Both the position numbers and the translations under genes were made by a program. DNA of 6,295 nt from Christensenellaceae bacterium (lineage in GTDB: Bacteria; Bacillota; Clostridia; Christensenellales; SZUA-584): NCBI GenBank assembly GCA_012719815.1, contig JAAXZP010000414.1, forward strand, positions 1 through 6,295, given 5' to 3'. Below are positions 1 through 5,100 of the stretch, piece by piece. The notes beneath the pieces were generated by a model. The model saw only the letters and a program-made list of their open reading frames with translations. It ran no database searches and was not told the DNA's origin. Numbering within the stretch: the stretch's first letter is position 1; every line of letters starts with the position of its first letter.

Positions 1-277
1 CATCTGATATGACCATCATTCCTGTCACAACACCCACAAACGCCATCACCGCGCCTACTGACAGGTCCAGGCCGCCGGACACCAGCAGTATCACCATACC
101 CAACACCACCAGGCCTTCTACCGTAAGTCCCATCAGCATGGCCCCTAGGTTGGTTCCTGTAAAGAAGTAAGGCGTGAACAGCGAAACTACAAGGCTGAAT
201 ATGATGATGACAAAAATTAGTATAAACTCGCGGTACGACGTGACCTTTTTGATGAAATCGAATTTACCTCTGCTCAT
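1..277 (-). CDS. RbsC-type ABC sugar transporter permease, N-terminal part (cut by window edge)
   Basis: Inner-membrane channel subunit of a ribose/galactose-type (CUT2) ABC importer; only the first 92 residues are in the window and the rest lies left of base 1. The translation starts MSRGKFDFIKKV, a short basic cytoplasmic tail, then a hydrophobic helix at about residues 18-36, a second at about 52-68, and the segment SGGLDLSVGAVMA at 67-79. That segment matches the SG(G/I)DLSVG signature of the RbsC/BPD_transp_2 family. The ATG at 277 lies inside the 3' end of the ATPase gene, giving a 14-nt overlap that suggests translational coupling. It has its own Shine-Dalgarno, AGGGGAG, 8 nt upstream. 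It is the expected partner of the adjacent ATPase and of the distal lipoprotein. The family call is firm; the transported sugar is unknown. Confidence 0.93.
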   Translation of the reverse strand, partial: MSRGKFDFIKKVTSYREFILIFVIIIFSLVVSLFTPYFFTGTNLGAMLMGLTVEGLVVLGMVILLVSGGLDLSVGAVMAFVGVVTGMMVISD

Positions 278-1799
278 TGCATTGGCTCCCCTGTATATAA
301 TTGGAATTAATGCCGGTCGCCATTTCCATAATGACGTCCTCGGAAAACTCTTCCTTTTTGAGTTCGCCTCGAATCTGCCCTTTGTGCATAACGAATATGC
401 GGTCGCAGATGCCGATCAGTTCCGGAAGCTCGGAAGAAATTACCACCACGCCATTACCCTGATCGGCAAAAGCTTTGATGTTCTTGTAAATATCAGCCTT
501 GGCTCCCACATCAACACCCCTTGTGGGCTCATCAATGATGAGCAGTTCGGGTTCGATACCCATCCACATGGATATCAGCGTCTTCTGCTGGTTGCCTCCT
601 GAGAGGTTGATCACTTTTTGGTCTACTGATGGCGTCGCAATGGAATATTTCTTGACTTCTCCGATCGCATACTCTGTGACCGATTTGCGTTTCATGAAGC
701 CATACCGAGAAAAGCTCCTCAGCTTAGGCGCTATGACGTTGGCTTTAACCGACGATCTCAGATATAAACCATATTTCTTTCTGTCCTCGGTCAGATAGAC
801 GATTTTGTGTCTGATAGCGTCGCTCGGCGTACGGATATTAATGGCTTTGCCGTGCATCCTAATCACGCCGCTGTCCACCCGGTGCGCGCCCAACAGCCCC
901 AGCGCCATCTCAGTCCGTCCGGAGCCAATCAGCCCCGCAAAGCCGACAATCTCACCACGCCGTACACCGAAAGAGATGTGTTCGTAAAGCCCGGCAGCTG
1001 TGATATCCTCCGCCTCAAATAAATACTCTTCCGATATTCGCCGGCTCCGTTGCTCTATGCCGTACAGGTCCCTGATTTCCCGTCCCACCATCATCGTGAC
1101 GATATCGCGTTCTGTCACCTCGTTGATCAATTTGCTGCCTATGTACCGGCCGTCCCGCATCACCATGATACGGTCTGCGATCCGGAACACTTCGGAAATC
1201 TTGTGCGTGATATATATGAAGGAATATCCTTCGCTCTTCAGATTCTGAATGATGCGGAACAGCAGTTCAATTTCCGTGTCGGCGAGCGAGCTGGTCGGCT
1301 CGTCAAGTATGATTACCTTGGGGCTAAACGACAGCGCCTTGAGTATTTCCAGCAGCTGCTGTGTTCCCACGGAAAGCGTTTTAACGAGCGTCCTGGGGCT
1401 GATATTCAGCTCAAACTTCTTAAGAATAGCCTCGGTATTTGCATAGAGTTCACGCCACCTGATATTTCCCAGCTTGTTGACCGGCTGACGATTCATGAAG
1501 ATGTTCTCCGCGACGGTCATGCTGCCCACCATAGATAGTTCCTGGTAAACCATGCCGACGCCTGCTTTCATCGCGTCATAAGAAGAGTCAAATGACTGCT
1601 CCTTGCCGTCGATGATGATACGCCCCTCATCCGGTTTCAGCGCGCCGCATATGATTTTGGTCAGCGTTGATTTGCCGGCACCGTTTTCGCCTAGGAGCGC
1701 CAGAACTTCCCCTTCTCCCAGCTCAAAGCTGACATCATTGACTGCCACCACACCGGGAAATGCTTTTCGGATATGTTCGACTTTTAGTTTCGGCGACAT
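264..1799 (-). CDS. RbsA/MglA-type sugar ABC transporter, double ATPase subunit
   Basis: Cytoplasmic subunit that powers a CUT2-type sugar importer; 511 residues, with two fused nucleotide-binding domains as in RbsA/MglA/XylG. Domain 1 has Walker A GENGAGKST (37-45), Q-loop Q86, signature LSVGTQQ (142-148), Walker B IILDEPTS (163-170) and switch H199. Domain 2 has the degenerate P-loop GLIGSGRTE (289-297, Arg replacing Lys), TEDR at 337-340, signature LSGGNQQK (399-406) and Walker B LLIIDEPTRGVD (419-430). SSE stands where the switch His would be (455-457). This asymmetry is normal for the family, so only one ATP site is fully canonical. The ATG at 1799 has GGGAG 7 nt upstream. The gene starts 25 nt after the kinase stop and overlaps the permease start by 14 nt. 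Family is certain; substrate cannot be read from this subunit. Confidence 0.97.
   Translation of the reverse strand: MSPKLKVEHIRKAFPGVVAVNDVSFELGEGEVLALLGENGAGKSTLTKIICGALKPDEGRIIIDGKEQSFDSSYDAMKAGVGMVYQELSMVGSMTVAENIFMNRQPVNKLGNIRWRELYANTEAILKKFELNISPRTLVKTLSVGTQQLLEILKALSFSPKVIILDEPTSSLADTEIELLFRIIQNLKSEGYSFIYITHKISEVFRIADRIMVMRDGRYIGSKLINEVTERDIVTMMVGREIRDLYGIEQRSRRISEEYLFEAEDITAAGLYEHISFGVRRGEIVGFAGLIGSGRTEMALGLLGAHRVDSGVIRMHGKAINIRTPSDAIRHKIVYLTEDRKKYGLYLRSSVKANVIAPKLRSFSRYGFMKRKSVTEYAIGEVKKYSIATPSVDQKVINLSGGNQQKTLISMWMGIEPELLIIDEPTRGVDVGAKADIYKNIKAFADQGNGVVVISSELPELIGICDRIFVMHKGQIRGELKKEEFSEDVIMEMATGINSNYIQGSQCNEQR
286..292 (-). promoter_or_regulatory. Shine-Dalgarno of the permease gene, inside the ATPase coding region
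   Basis: AGGGGAG on the minus strand, 8 nt before the ATG at 277. It sits within the last codons of the ATPase gene, so permease translation can reinitiate as ribosomes finish the ATPase. It supports the ATG at 277 as the true start. Confidence 0.75.
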
Positions 1800-1806
1800 G
1801 ACCTAT

Positions 1807-1811
1807 CTCCC
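1807..1811 (-). promoter_or_regulatory. Shine-Dalgarno of the ATPase gene
   Basis: GGGAG on the minus strand, 7 nt before the ATG at 1799, in the 25-nt gap after the kinase stop. No terminator-like stem is present in this gap, so transcription from the kinase gene should continue into the transporter genes. Confidence 0.65.
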
Positions 1812-1824
1812 AATAACCTACTAT

Positions 1825-2847
1825 TTATCTCTGAACACGGCCGGAACCGTCTCCGCCCATTAATTTTTCCACTTCATCTACGGTAACTTGGTTAAAGTCG
1901 AATTCAATCGTATGCTTGAGGCAGGATGCCGCCGCTGCGAATTCTACTGCGCGCTGAGTATCATAGTCGGACAGCAACGCAAATATCAGCGCCCCCACAA
2001 ACGAGTCGCCACCTCCCACCCTATCTACGATATGGATGCGGTAATTGCGGGAGAAATAGCTTTGGCCGTCTACGTACAGCATAGCACCCCAGTCGTTGTC
2101 ACTTGCGGATATGCTGCCACGCAGCGTGATAGCCACCATCTTAAAGCCAAATCTGTCGGTCAGCTGACGGGCTACATTGATATAACCCTCCCGGCTAAGC
2201 CGGCCTCCGGAAATATCGGTGTCATCTGCTTTAATACCGAACACCTTTTCCGCATCCTCTTCATTGGCTATGCAGAGGTCCACATCGCCCATCAGTTCCG
2301 CCATCACTTTTCCCGCTTTTTCGCTGGACCACAGATTCTTTCTGTAATTCAGATCGCAGCTTATCGTTAATTCTTTAGCTTTTGCCGCTTTTAAGGCATC
2401 CCGGCAAATATCCACGCATCCGTCGGACAGCGCCGGCGTGATTCCAGTAAAATGAAACCACTGCGCGCCCTCGAATATGGCATCCCAGTCAAAGTCCTCT
2501 CGCTTTGCGGTGGATATTGAAGAATACTTGCGGTCATAGATAACTTTGGAGGGCCGCTGCGACGCGCCCTTTTCCACGTAATACATGCCCAAGCGATCGC
2601 CGCCGTAGGCAATATGCGAAACATCCACACCATAGCCCCGCAGTTCCCGTACCACGGATTTCGCCAGATCGTTTTTCGGCAACTTGGTGACATAAGCCAC
2701 ATCTATTCCGTAGTTCGCCAGCGAAACCGCCACGTTGGCTTCGCCGCCTGCGAACGAGAGTTCAAACTTTCTCGCCTGCCCGATTCTCAAATAACCTTCC
2801 GGGTTTAATCGCCCCATGATCTCTCCGAAACATACCACTCGGCTCAC
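1825..2847 (-). CDS. kdgK: 2-keto-3-deoxygluconate kinase (PfkB/ribokinase family)
   Basis: Predicted to phosphorylate 2-keto-3-deoxygluconate to KDPG with ATP, feeding the aldolase encoded just upstream. With the GTG start at 2847 it has 340 residues. The N-terminal FGEIMGRLNPEG (7-18) and the sugar-site GGEANVAVSL (34-43) are PfkB hallmarks. The block RLGMYYVEKGASQRPS plus KVIYDR (85-106) and DLNYRKNLW (165-173) are typical of KDG kinases rather than ribokinase or fructokinase. The ATP/catalytic motif is DRVGGGDSF (275-283), with D281 as the expected catalytic base. The tail MGGDGSGRVQR also fits clostridial KDG kinases. An in-frame GTG at 2868 would give 347 residues, but AAGGAGGG lies downstream of it, 7 nt before the GTG at 2847, so the shorter form is preferred. 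The gap to the aldolase stop is 17 nt. KDG versus its C4 epimer KDGal cannot be settled by eye. Confidence 0.9.
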   Translation of the reverse strand: MSRVVCFGEIMGRLNPEGYLRIGQARKFELSFAGGEANVAVSLANYGIDVAYVTKLPKNDLAKSVVRELRGYGVDVSHIAYGGDRLGMYYVEKGASQRPSKVIYDRKYSSISTAKREDFDWDAIFEGAQWFHFTGITPALSDGCVDICRDALKAAKAKELTISCDLNYRKNLWSSEKAGKVMAELMGDVDLCIANEEDAEKVFGIKADDTDISGGRLSREGYINVARQLTDRFGFKMVAITLRGSISASDNDWGAMLYVDGQSYFSRNYRIHIVDRVGGGDSFVGALIFALLSDYDTQRAVEFAAAASCLKHTIEFDFNQVTVDEVEKLMGGDGSGRVQR

Positions 2848-2854
2848 TTGTATT

Positions 2855-2862
2855 CCCTCCTT
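2855..2862 (-). promoter_or_regulatory. Shine-Dalgarno that sets the kinase start
   Basis: AAGGAGGG on the minus strand, 7 nt before the GTG at 2847. It lies downstream of the in-frame GTG at 2868, which has no comparable site placed to serve it. It therefore fixes the kinase start at 2847 and removes the apparent 4-nt overlap with the aldolase gene. Confidence 0.8.
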
Positions 2863-2864
2863 GT

Positions 2865-3506
2865 TCACAGTTGAGATGTGTACAGTCTCGCAAGCGCCGT
2901 CAGTTCATCGAATTTCTTCTCTTTTATGAGCTTGTTGTCAACAATGTTGGCGCCCACGCCCACGCCGCTCACGCCGGCTTTAAAGAAATCCATCAGGTTT
3001 TTATCGTTCACACCGCCCACTGCAAGCAGCGGAATATGGCTGATCGGCGCACGGATCGCCTTAATATAGCCGGTCCCCAGATTCCCCGCCGGAAACAGCT
3101 TGACAAAGTGTGCCCCCAGGTTGTGCGCATATAGCACTTCGGTGGGTGTCAGCGCACCGGGTATCGACACAGCGCCCAGTTCCAGCGTCTTTCTTATCAC
3201 GGCGGCATCCGTGTTGGGGGAGATGATATACTGAGCTCCTGCCTCCACAGCGACAGCCACCTGCCGCTCGCTTACAACCGTACCCGCGCCGATTATCATA
3301 TCATCGCCGAACGCGCTGCATAGCCGGCGTATCGCTTCCGCAGTATCCTGCTCTCCCGTGCTGCTTGACTGGTTGAACGTCACTTCCAGCAGCCGGATAC
3401 CGCCATCCATCAGCGCATGAGCCGTTGGAACAATGTCGTCCAATGCAACGCCGCGGACGATGGCGATAATTTTATGCTCCTTGATTCGCTCAATAACGTG
3501 TTCCAT
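2865..3506 (-). CDS. KDPG/KDPGal-type class I aldolase (Eda/DgoA family)
   Basis: Predicted to cleave 2-keto-3-deoxy-6-phosphogluconate (or the galactonate epimer) to pyruvate and glyceraldehyde-3-phosphate through a lysine Schiff base; 213 residues, the usual family length, a single TIM barrel. Visible motifs: general-base E41 in LLEVTFNQ (39-46), IIGAGTVV (71-78), SPNTD (96-100), PGALTPTE (116-123), Schiff-base K136 in FVKLFPAG (134-141) and phosphate-site AVGGV (162-166). N45 stands where E. coli Eda has R49; galactonate-pathway DgoA also has Asn there and shares the TPN- and AVGGV-like segments. The C4 specificity is therefore open and no gene symbol is assigned. The ATG at 3506 is preferred over one at 3587 because the longer form would run into the cyclase gene and AAGGAG lies 9 nt before 3506. 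The next gene, the kinase, supplies its substrate. Confidence 0.92.
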   Translation of the reverse strand: MEHVIERIKEHKIIAIVRGVALDDIVPTAHALMDGGIRLLEVTFNQSSSTGEQDTAEAIRRLCSAFGDDMIIGAGTVVSERQVAVAVEAGAQYIISPNTDAAVIRKTLELGAVSIPGALTPTEVLYAHNLGAHFVKLFPAGNLGTGYIKAIRAPISHIPLLAVGGVNDKNLMDFFKAGVSGVGVGANIVDNKLIKEKKFDELTALARLYTSQL

Positions 3507-3515
3507 TTCTCTCCT

Positions 3516-3521
3516 CTCCTT
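3516..3521 (-). promoter_or_regulatory. Shine-Dalgarno that sets the aldolase start
   Basis: AAGGAG on the minus strand, 9 nt before the ATG at 3506; a second AGGAG follows at 3511-3515, only 4 nt from the ATG. Both lie in the 25-nt gap after the cyclase stop. They argue against the upstream in-frame ATG at 3587, which would add 27 residues that do not resemble the family. Confidence 0.75.
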
Positions 3522-3531
3522 CAGCCATAGC

Positions 3532-4167
3532 TTAAAATTCAATCGCCAAAGCCCGGATGGGGAAACCGTCGCCCTCGACCAATGCAATCGGCGCGCCGCA
3601 GAAGAAAATCTCCTGGCTCGGTAGGCAGTCCAGATTGGTCAGCCCCTCCACGACAGCGACGCCTCCTTCCAGCAGTGTTTGATGCACCTCGATATACAGC
3701 GCTGGATTCAGCGACGGCGGTTCCACGCCCACCATCACGATGCCGTTTTCCGTCAGCCACCTGGCCAGTTCCAACGATATAACCGGATAATCCGTAAAGT
3801 ATTCCGGCCTTCCGAACTGTTTGGACCAGCCTGTCTTGAAAATCACCCGCCGGCAACGAACAATGTTTTCGGCATGCGGCTCCACATCGGAAACGTCGAT
3901 CACATCAAACGCACCCTTATCCGTGCATTCCACAACATACGCGGGCCCGACATACTTTCCGGGATCTACCGCGGCCAGATCGGTGCCGCCTTCAATAAAA
4001 TGCAACGGGGCATCCGTATGCGTGCCAGCATGAGTGTTGACATGAACCAGACCCAGATTATAATGATCTTTGCTTATCAGCTGCGTATGTTCATACGCCA
4101 TTCCGGGCGTGCCCGGAAATACCGGATCGGTCACAGACAACGGTAATGACAGATCGTAAATCTTCAC
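3532..4167 (-). CDS. Cyclase-family metal-dependent hydrolase (kynurenine-formamidase-like fold)
   Basis: Member of the cyclase/KynB-like family of small metal hydrolases, which cleave amides such as N-formylkynurenine or act on cyclic or ester substrates; 211 residues, the usual length. The signature is intact: THAGTHTDAPLHF (45-57), with H46, H50 and D52 as likely metal ligands and H56 as the likely catalytic His. H162 and E174 lie at the spacing expected for the remaining metal ligands in KynB. It begins with GTG at 4167, with AAAGGAG 8 nt upstream, 28 nt after the RraA-family stop and 25 nt before the aldolase gene. No tryptophan or kynurenine genes are nearby, so kynurenine formamidase is unlikely. 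The neighbours suggest a sugar lactone, ester or amide as substrate (inference). No signal peptide is visible, so it should act in the cytoplasm. Confidence 0.93.
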   Translation of the reverse strand: MKIYDLSLPLSVTDPVFPGTPGMAYEHTQLISKDHYNLGLVHVNTHAGTHTDAPLHFIEGGTDLAAVDPGKYVGPAYVVECTDKGAFDVIDVSDVEPHAENIVRCRRVIFKTGWSKQFGRPEYFTDYPVISLELARWLTENGIVMVGVEPPSLNPALYIEVHQTLLEGGVAVVEGLTNLDCLPSQEIFFCGAPIALVEGDGFPIRALAIEF

Positions 4168-4175
4168 AGCACTAA

Positions 4176-4182
4176 CTCCTTT
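4176..4182 (-). promoter_or_regulatory. Shine-Dalgarno supporting the GTG start of the cyclase-family gene
   Basis: AAAGGAG on the minus strand, 8 nt before the GTG at 4167. The resulting N-terminus MKIYDLSLPL is the typical start of this family, so the GTG is well supported. Confidence 0.75.
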
Positions 4183-4195
4183 AGTAACACTTGGT

Positions 4196-4873
4196 TTATA
4201 TACGCCCGAATTTTTCGAGCAGTTCGGCTACTGTTGCCCCCTTTAAAATCTCCGCACGGGTGGCTTCCTCTTTGTCGGCTTGTTCCTTTGCCCTCACGTA
4301 TATCTCAGCTAAATCTTCTGCCGGCGCGATGGTGACACCTATTTCATCGGCTACCACAAGGTCACCCGGCCGTACGATGATGCCGCCGCAGACAATGGGC
4401 GTATTAATCTCGATAGGCTCCTTGCGCCCTGAATACGCCGTGTGCGAGGCCCGAGGGCTCACATAAGTTGAGTAAATCGGAAACTCCAGCATCCTGGCTT
4501 CATCAATGTCGCGCACGCTGCCGTCAATAACAGCACCCACGATGCCGGCGGCGCGACTCAGCCCGGACATGAGACCGCCCCAAATGGACGTCTCCGATTC
4601 GGAGAATGCGTCAATCACGACAATGTCACCCTTCTCGGCCACATCGAATATCGCTAGACAGTCGACGATATCTCCTGGCGTCAGTTTTACCGTCAACGCC
4701 GGCCCGATAATGCGCTTATTTATGGTTCTCGGTTTGATGTCATGCCGCATCACGTTATCGCGTTCCTGAGCATCGCTGACCACTGCGGATAAACTTAATA
4801 CATCCTTCATCTCCAGAAATTTGTTTATAATATCCCAATCTATTTTGGCGTGTGGCTTCACAATGTTTTTCAC
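4196..4873 (-). CDS. RraA-family protein, probable metal-dependent pyruvate aldolase or decarboxylase
   Basis: Belongs to the RraA/HMG-aldolase family, often misnamed dimethylmenaquinone methyltransferase or regulator of RNase E; 225 residues from the GTG at 4873. The central region has WGGLMSGLSRAAGIVGAVID (98-117) followed by GSVRDIDEAR (118-127). G100, R121, D122 and E125 form G-X20-R-D-X2-E, the arrangement reported for RraA-like proteins that have 4-hydroxy-4-methyl-2-oxoglutarate aldolase and oxaloacetate decarboxylase activity; R121 would bind the substrate carboxylate and D122/E125 the divalent metal. The helical C-terminal extension (about 186-221) is rich in Glu, Ala and Lys. The start was chosen because GGAGGG lies 6 nt before this GTG; an in-frame TTG at 4909 lies upstream of that site. 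It is the first gene after a 227-nt gap and heads the enzyme block. Its context in a sugar-acid operon points to carbon-carbon lyase chemistry, but the substrate is unknown. Confidence 0.9.
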   Translation of the reverse strand: MKNIVKPHAKIDWDIINKFLEMKDVLSLSAVVSDAQERDNVMRHDIKPRTINKRIIGPALTVKLTPGDIVDCLAIFDVAEKGDIVVIDAFSESETSIWGGLMSGLSRAAGIVGAVIDGSVRDIDEARMLEFPIYSTYVSPRASHTAYSGRKEPIEINTPIVCGGIIVRPGDLVVADEIGVTIAPAEDLAEIYVRAKEQADKEEATRAEILKGATVAELLEKFGRI

Positions 4874-4926
4874 TTCATTCCCTCCAATTTTTTGCAAAAA
4901 TTTAACCAAGGGGAGCCAGTATGCAT
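4870..4926 (-). CDS. Possible 18-codon leader ORF overlapping the RraA-family start
   Basis: A short minus-strand frame, MHTGSPWLNFCKKLEGMK, starts at an ATG with AAGGGAG about 5 nt upstream (4932-4938). It stops at a TGA sharing the four bases GTGA with the GTG start of the RraA-family gene. This geometry is typical of translational coupling. The peptide has no recognisable family, no obvious codon run for attenuation and no membrane segment. It could instead be a chance ORF, or the strong Shine-Dalgarno could be a standby site for the downstream gene. Evidence is only the ribosome site and the overlap, so confidence is low to moderate. Confidence 0.35.
   Translation of the reverse strand: MHTGSPWLNFCKKLEGMK
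4880..4885 (-). promoter_or_regulatory. Shine-Dalgarno that sets the RraA-family start
   Basis: GGAGGG on the minus strand, 6 nt before the GTG at 4873. It lies downstream of the alternative TTG at 4909 and so favours the shorter protein. It also lies inside the possible leader ORF 4926-4870, so ribosomes translating that ORF would pass over it. Confidence 0.75.
4889..4900 (-). repeat. 12-bp AT-rich palindrome before the RraA-family gene
   Basis: TTTTTGCAAAAA is a perfect palindrome just upstream of the GGAGGG Shine-Dalgarno at 4880-4885. It has no loop, so it is not a good RNA hairpin, but it could be a protein-binding site or a locally unstructured region that keeps the ribosome site open. 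Such AT palindromes also arise by chance. Confidence 0.3.
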
Positions 4927-4943
4927 TTTGTCTCCCTTATTAA

Positions 4944-4953
4944 CTTCCATCAA
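4944..4953 (-). repeat. Direct repeat TTGATGGAAG, copy 2
   Basis: Minus-strand TTGATGGAAG, identical to the copy at 5034-5043 and exactly 90 bp from it. It lies a few bases before the Shine-Dalgarno of the possible leader ORF. A paired regulatory site is possible, but two copies of 10 bp are weak evidence. Confidence 0.35.
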
Positions 4954-5033
4954 TATCTATGCAAGACGTCAAAGAGCTGCCGAATTTGAAGTGTAATCAG
5001 CCGTCCAGCCGAAAATAGTTTCCGAACTCGCCC

Positions 5034-5043
5034 CTTCCATCAA
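5034..5043 (-). repeat. Direct repeat TTGATGGAAG, copy 1
   Basis: Minus-strand TTGATGGAAG, located just after the intercistronic hairpin and repeated identically at 4944-4953. Bases beyond the 10-mer are not conserved between copies. Confidence 0.35.
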
Positions 5044-5049
5044 CTTGTT

Positions 5050-5079
5050 TTCATGGGCGGGGTTGCCCCCACCCATGAA
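5050..5079 (-). ncRNA. Intercistronic hairpin with GCAA tetraloop (mRNA 3'-end stabiliser or processing element)
   Basis: On the transcribed strand TTCATGGG, T and GGGG pair with CCCC, G and CCCATGAA around a GCAA loop. That is 13 pairs including one U-G wobble, closed by a GNRA-type tetraloop. The wobble is a U-G pair in minus-strand RNA but a C-A mismatch in plus-strand RNA, so the structure favours the operon's own transcript. It begins 21 nt after the stop of the binding-protein gene. No U-tract follows, so it is not a standard intrinsic terminator. Hairpins after binding-protein genes in other ABC operons block 3' exonucleases and let the binding protein be made in excess over the downstream proteins; that role is inferred here. 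Partial termination is also possible. Confidence 0.7.
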
Positions 5080-5100
5080 CTATGATATAATGTTTTTTGC

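Larger units (their letters stand above)
4874..5100 (-). other. 227-nt gap between binding-protein and RraA-family genes
   Basis: This is the only sizeable gap in an operon whose other junctions are 28 nt or less. In transcription order it holds an A-rich stretch after the binding-protein stop, a 13-bp hairpin (5079-5050), one copy of TTGATGGAAG (5043-5034), about 80 nt with no strong structure that I can see, a second copy (4953-4944), and a possible leader ORF with its own ribosome site. I see no convincing sigma-A promoter: TTGACG at about 4972-4967 has no good -10 at the right distance. No riboswitch class was recognised. Confidence 0.6.

Noticed and set aside
2848..2868. GTG at 2868 as the kinase start with a 4-nt overlap on the aldolase stop
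   Set aside because: The only good ribosome site lies between it and the GTG at 2847, and the family N-terminus fits the shorter form.
3507..3587. ATG at 3587 as the aldolase start, adding 27 residues and overlapping the cyclase gene
   Set aside because: The normal family N-terminus begins at the ATG at 3506, which has AAGGAG 9 nt upstream.
4196..4873. Annotation as RNase E activity regulator or demethylmenaquinone methyltransferase
   Set aside because: The catalytic motif is complete and the gene sits in a catabolic operon; both names are common transferred annotations for this family and have no support here.
4874..4909. TTG at 4909 as an upstream start for the RraA-family gene, adding 12 residues
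   Set aside because: The GGAGGG ribosome site lies downstream of it and is well placed for the GTG at 4873; the added residues do not resemble the family.
4944..4972. Internal sigma-A promoter with -35 TTGACG before the RraA-family gene
   Set aside because: No acceptable -10 hexamer occurs 16-18 nt downstream; the nearest AT-rich hexamers are badly spaced or match poorly.
5050..5100. Hairpin at 5050-5079 as an intrinsic terminator
   Set aside because: On the transcribed strand it is followed by AACAAG, not a U-tract. On the plus strand a T6 run lies about 12 nt past the stem, too far away, and there is no plus-strand gene to terminate.
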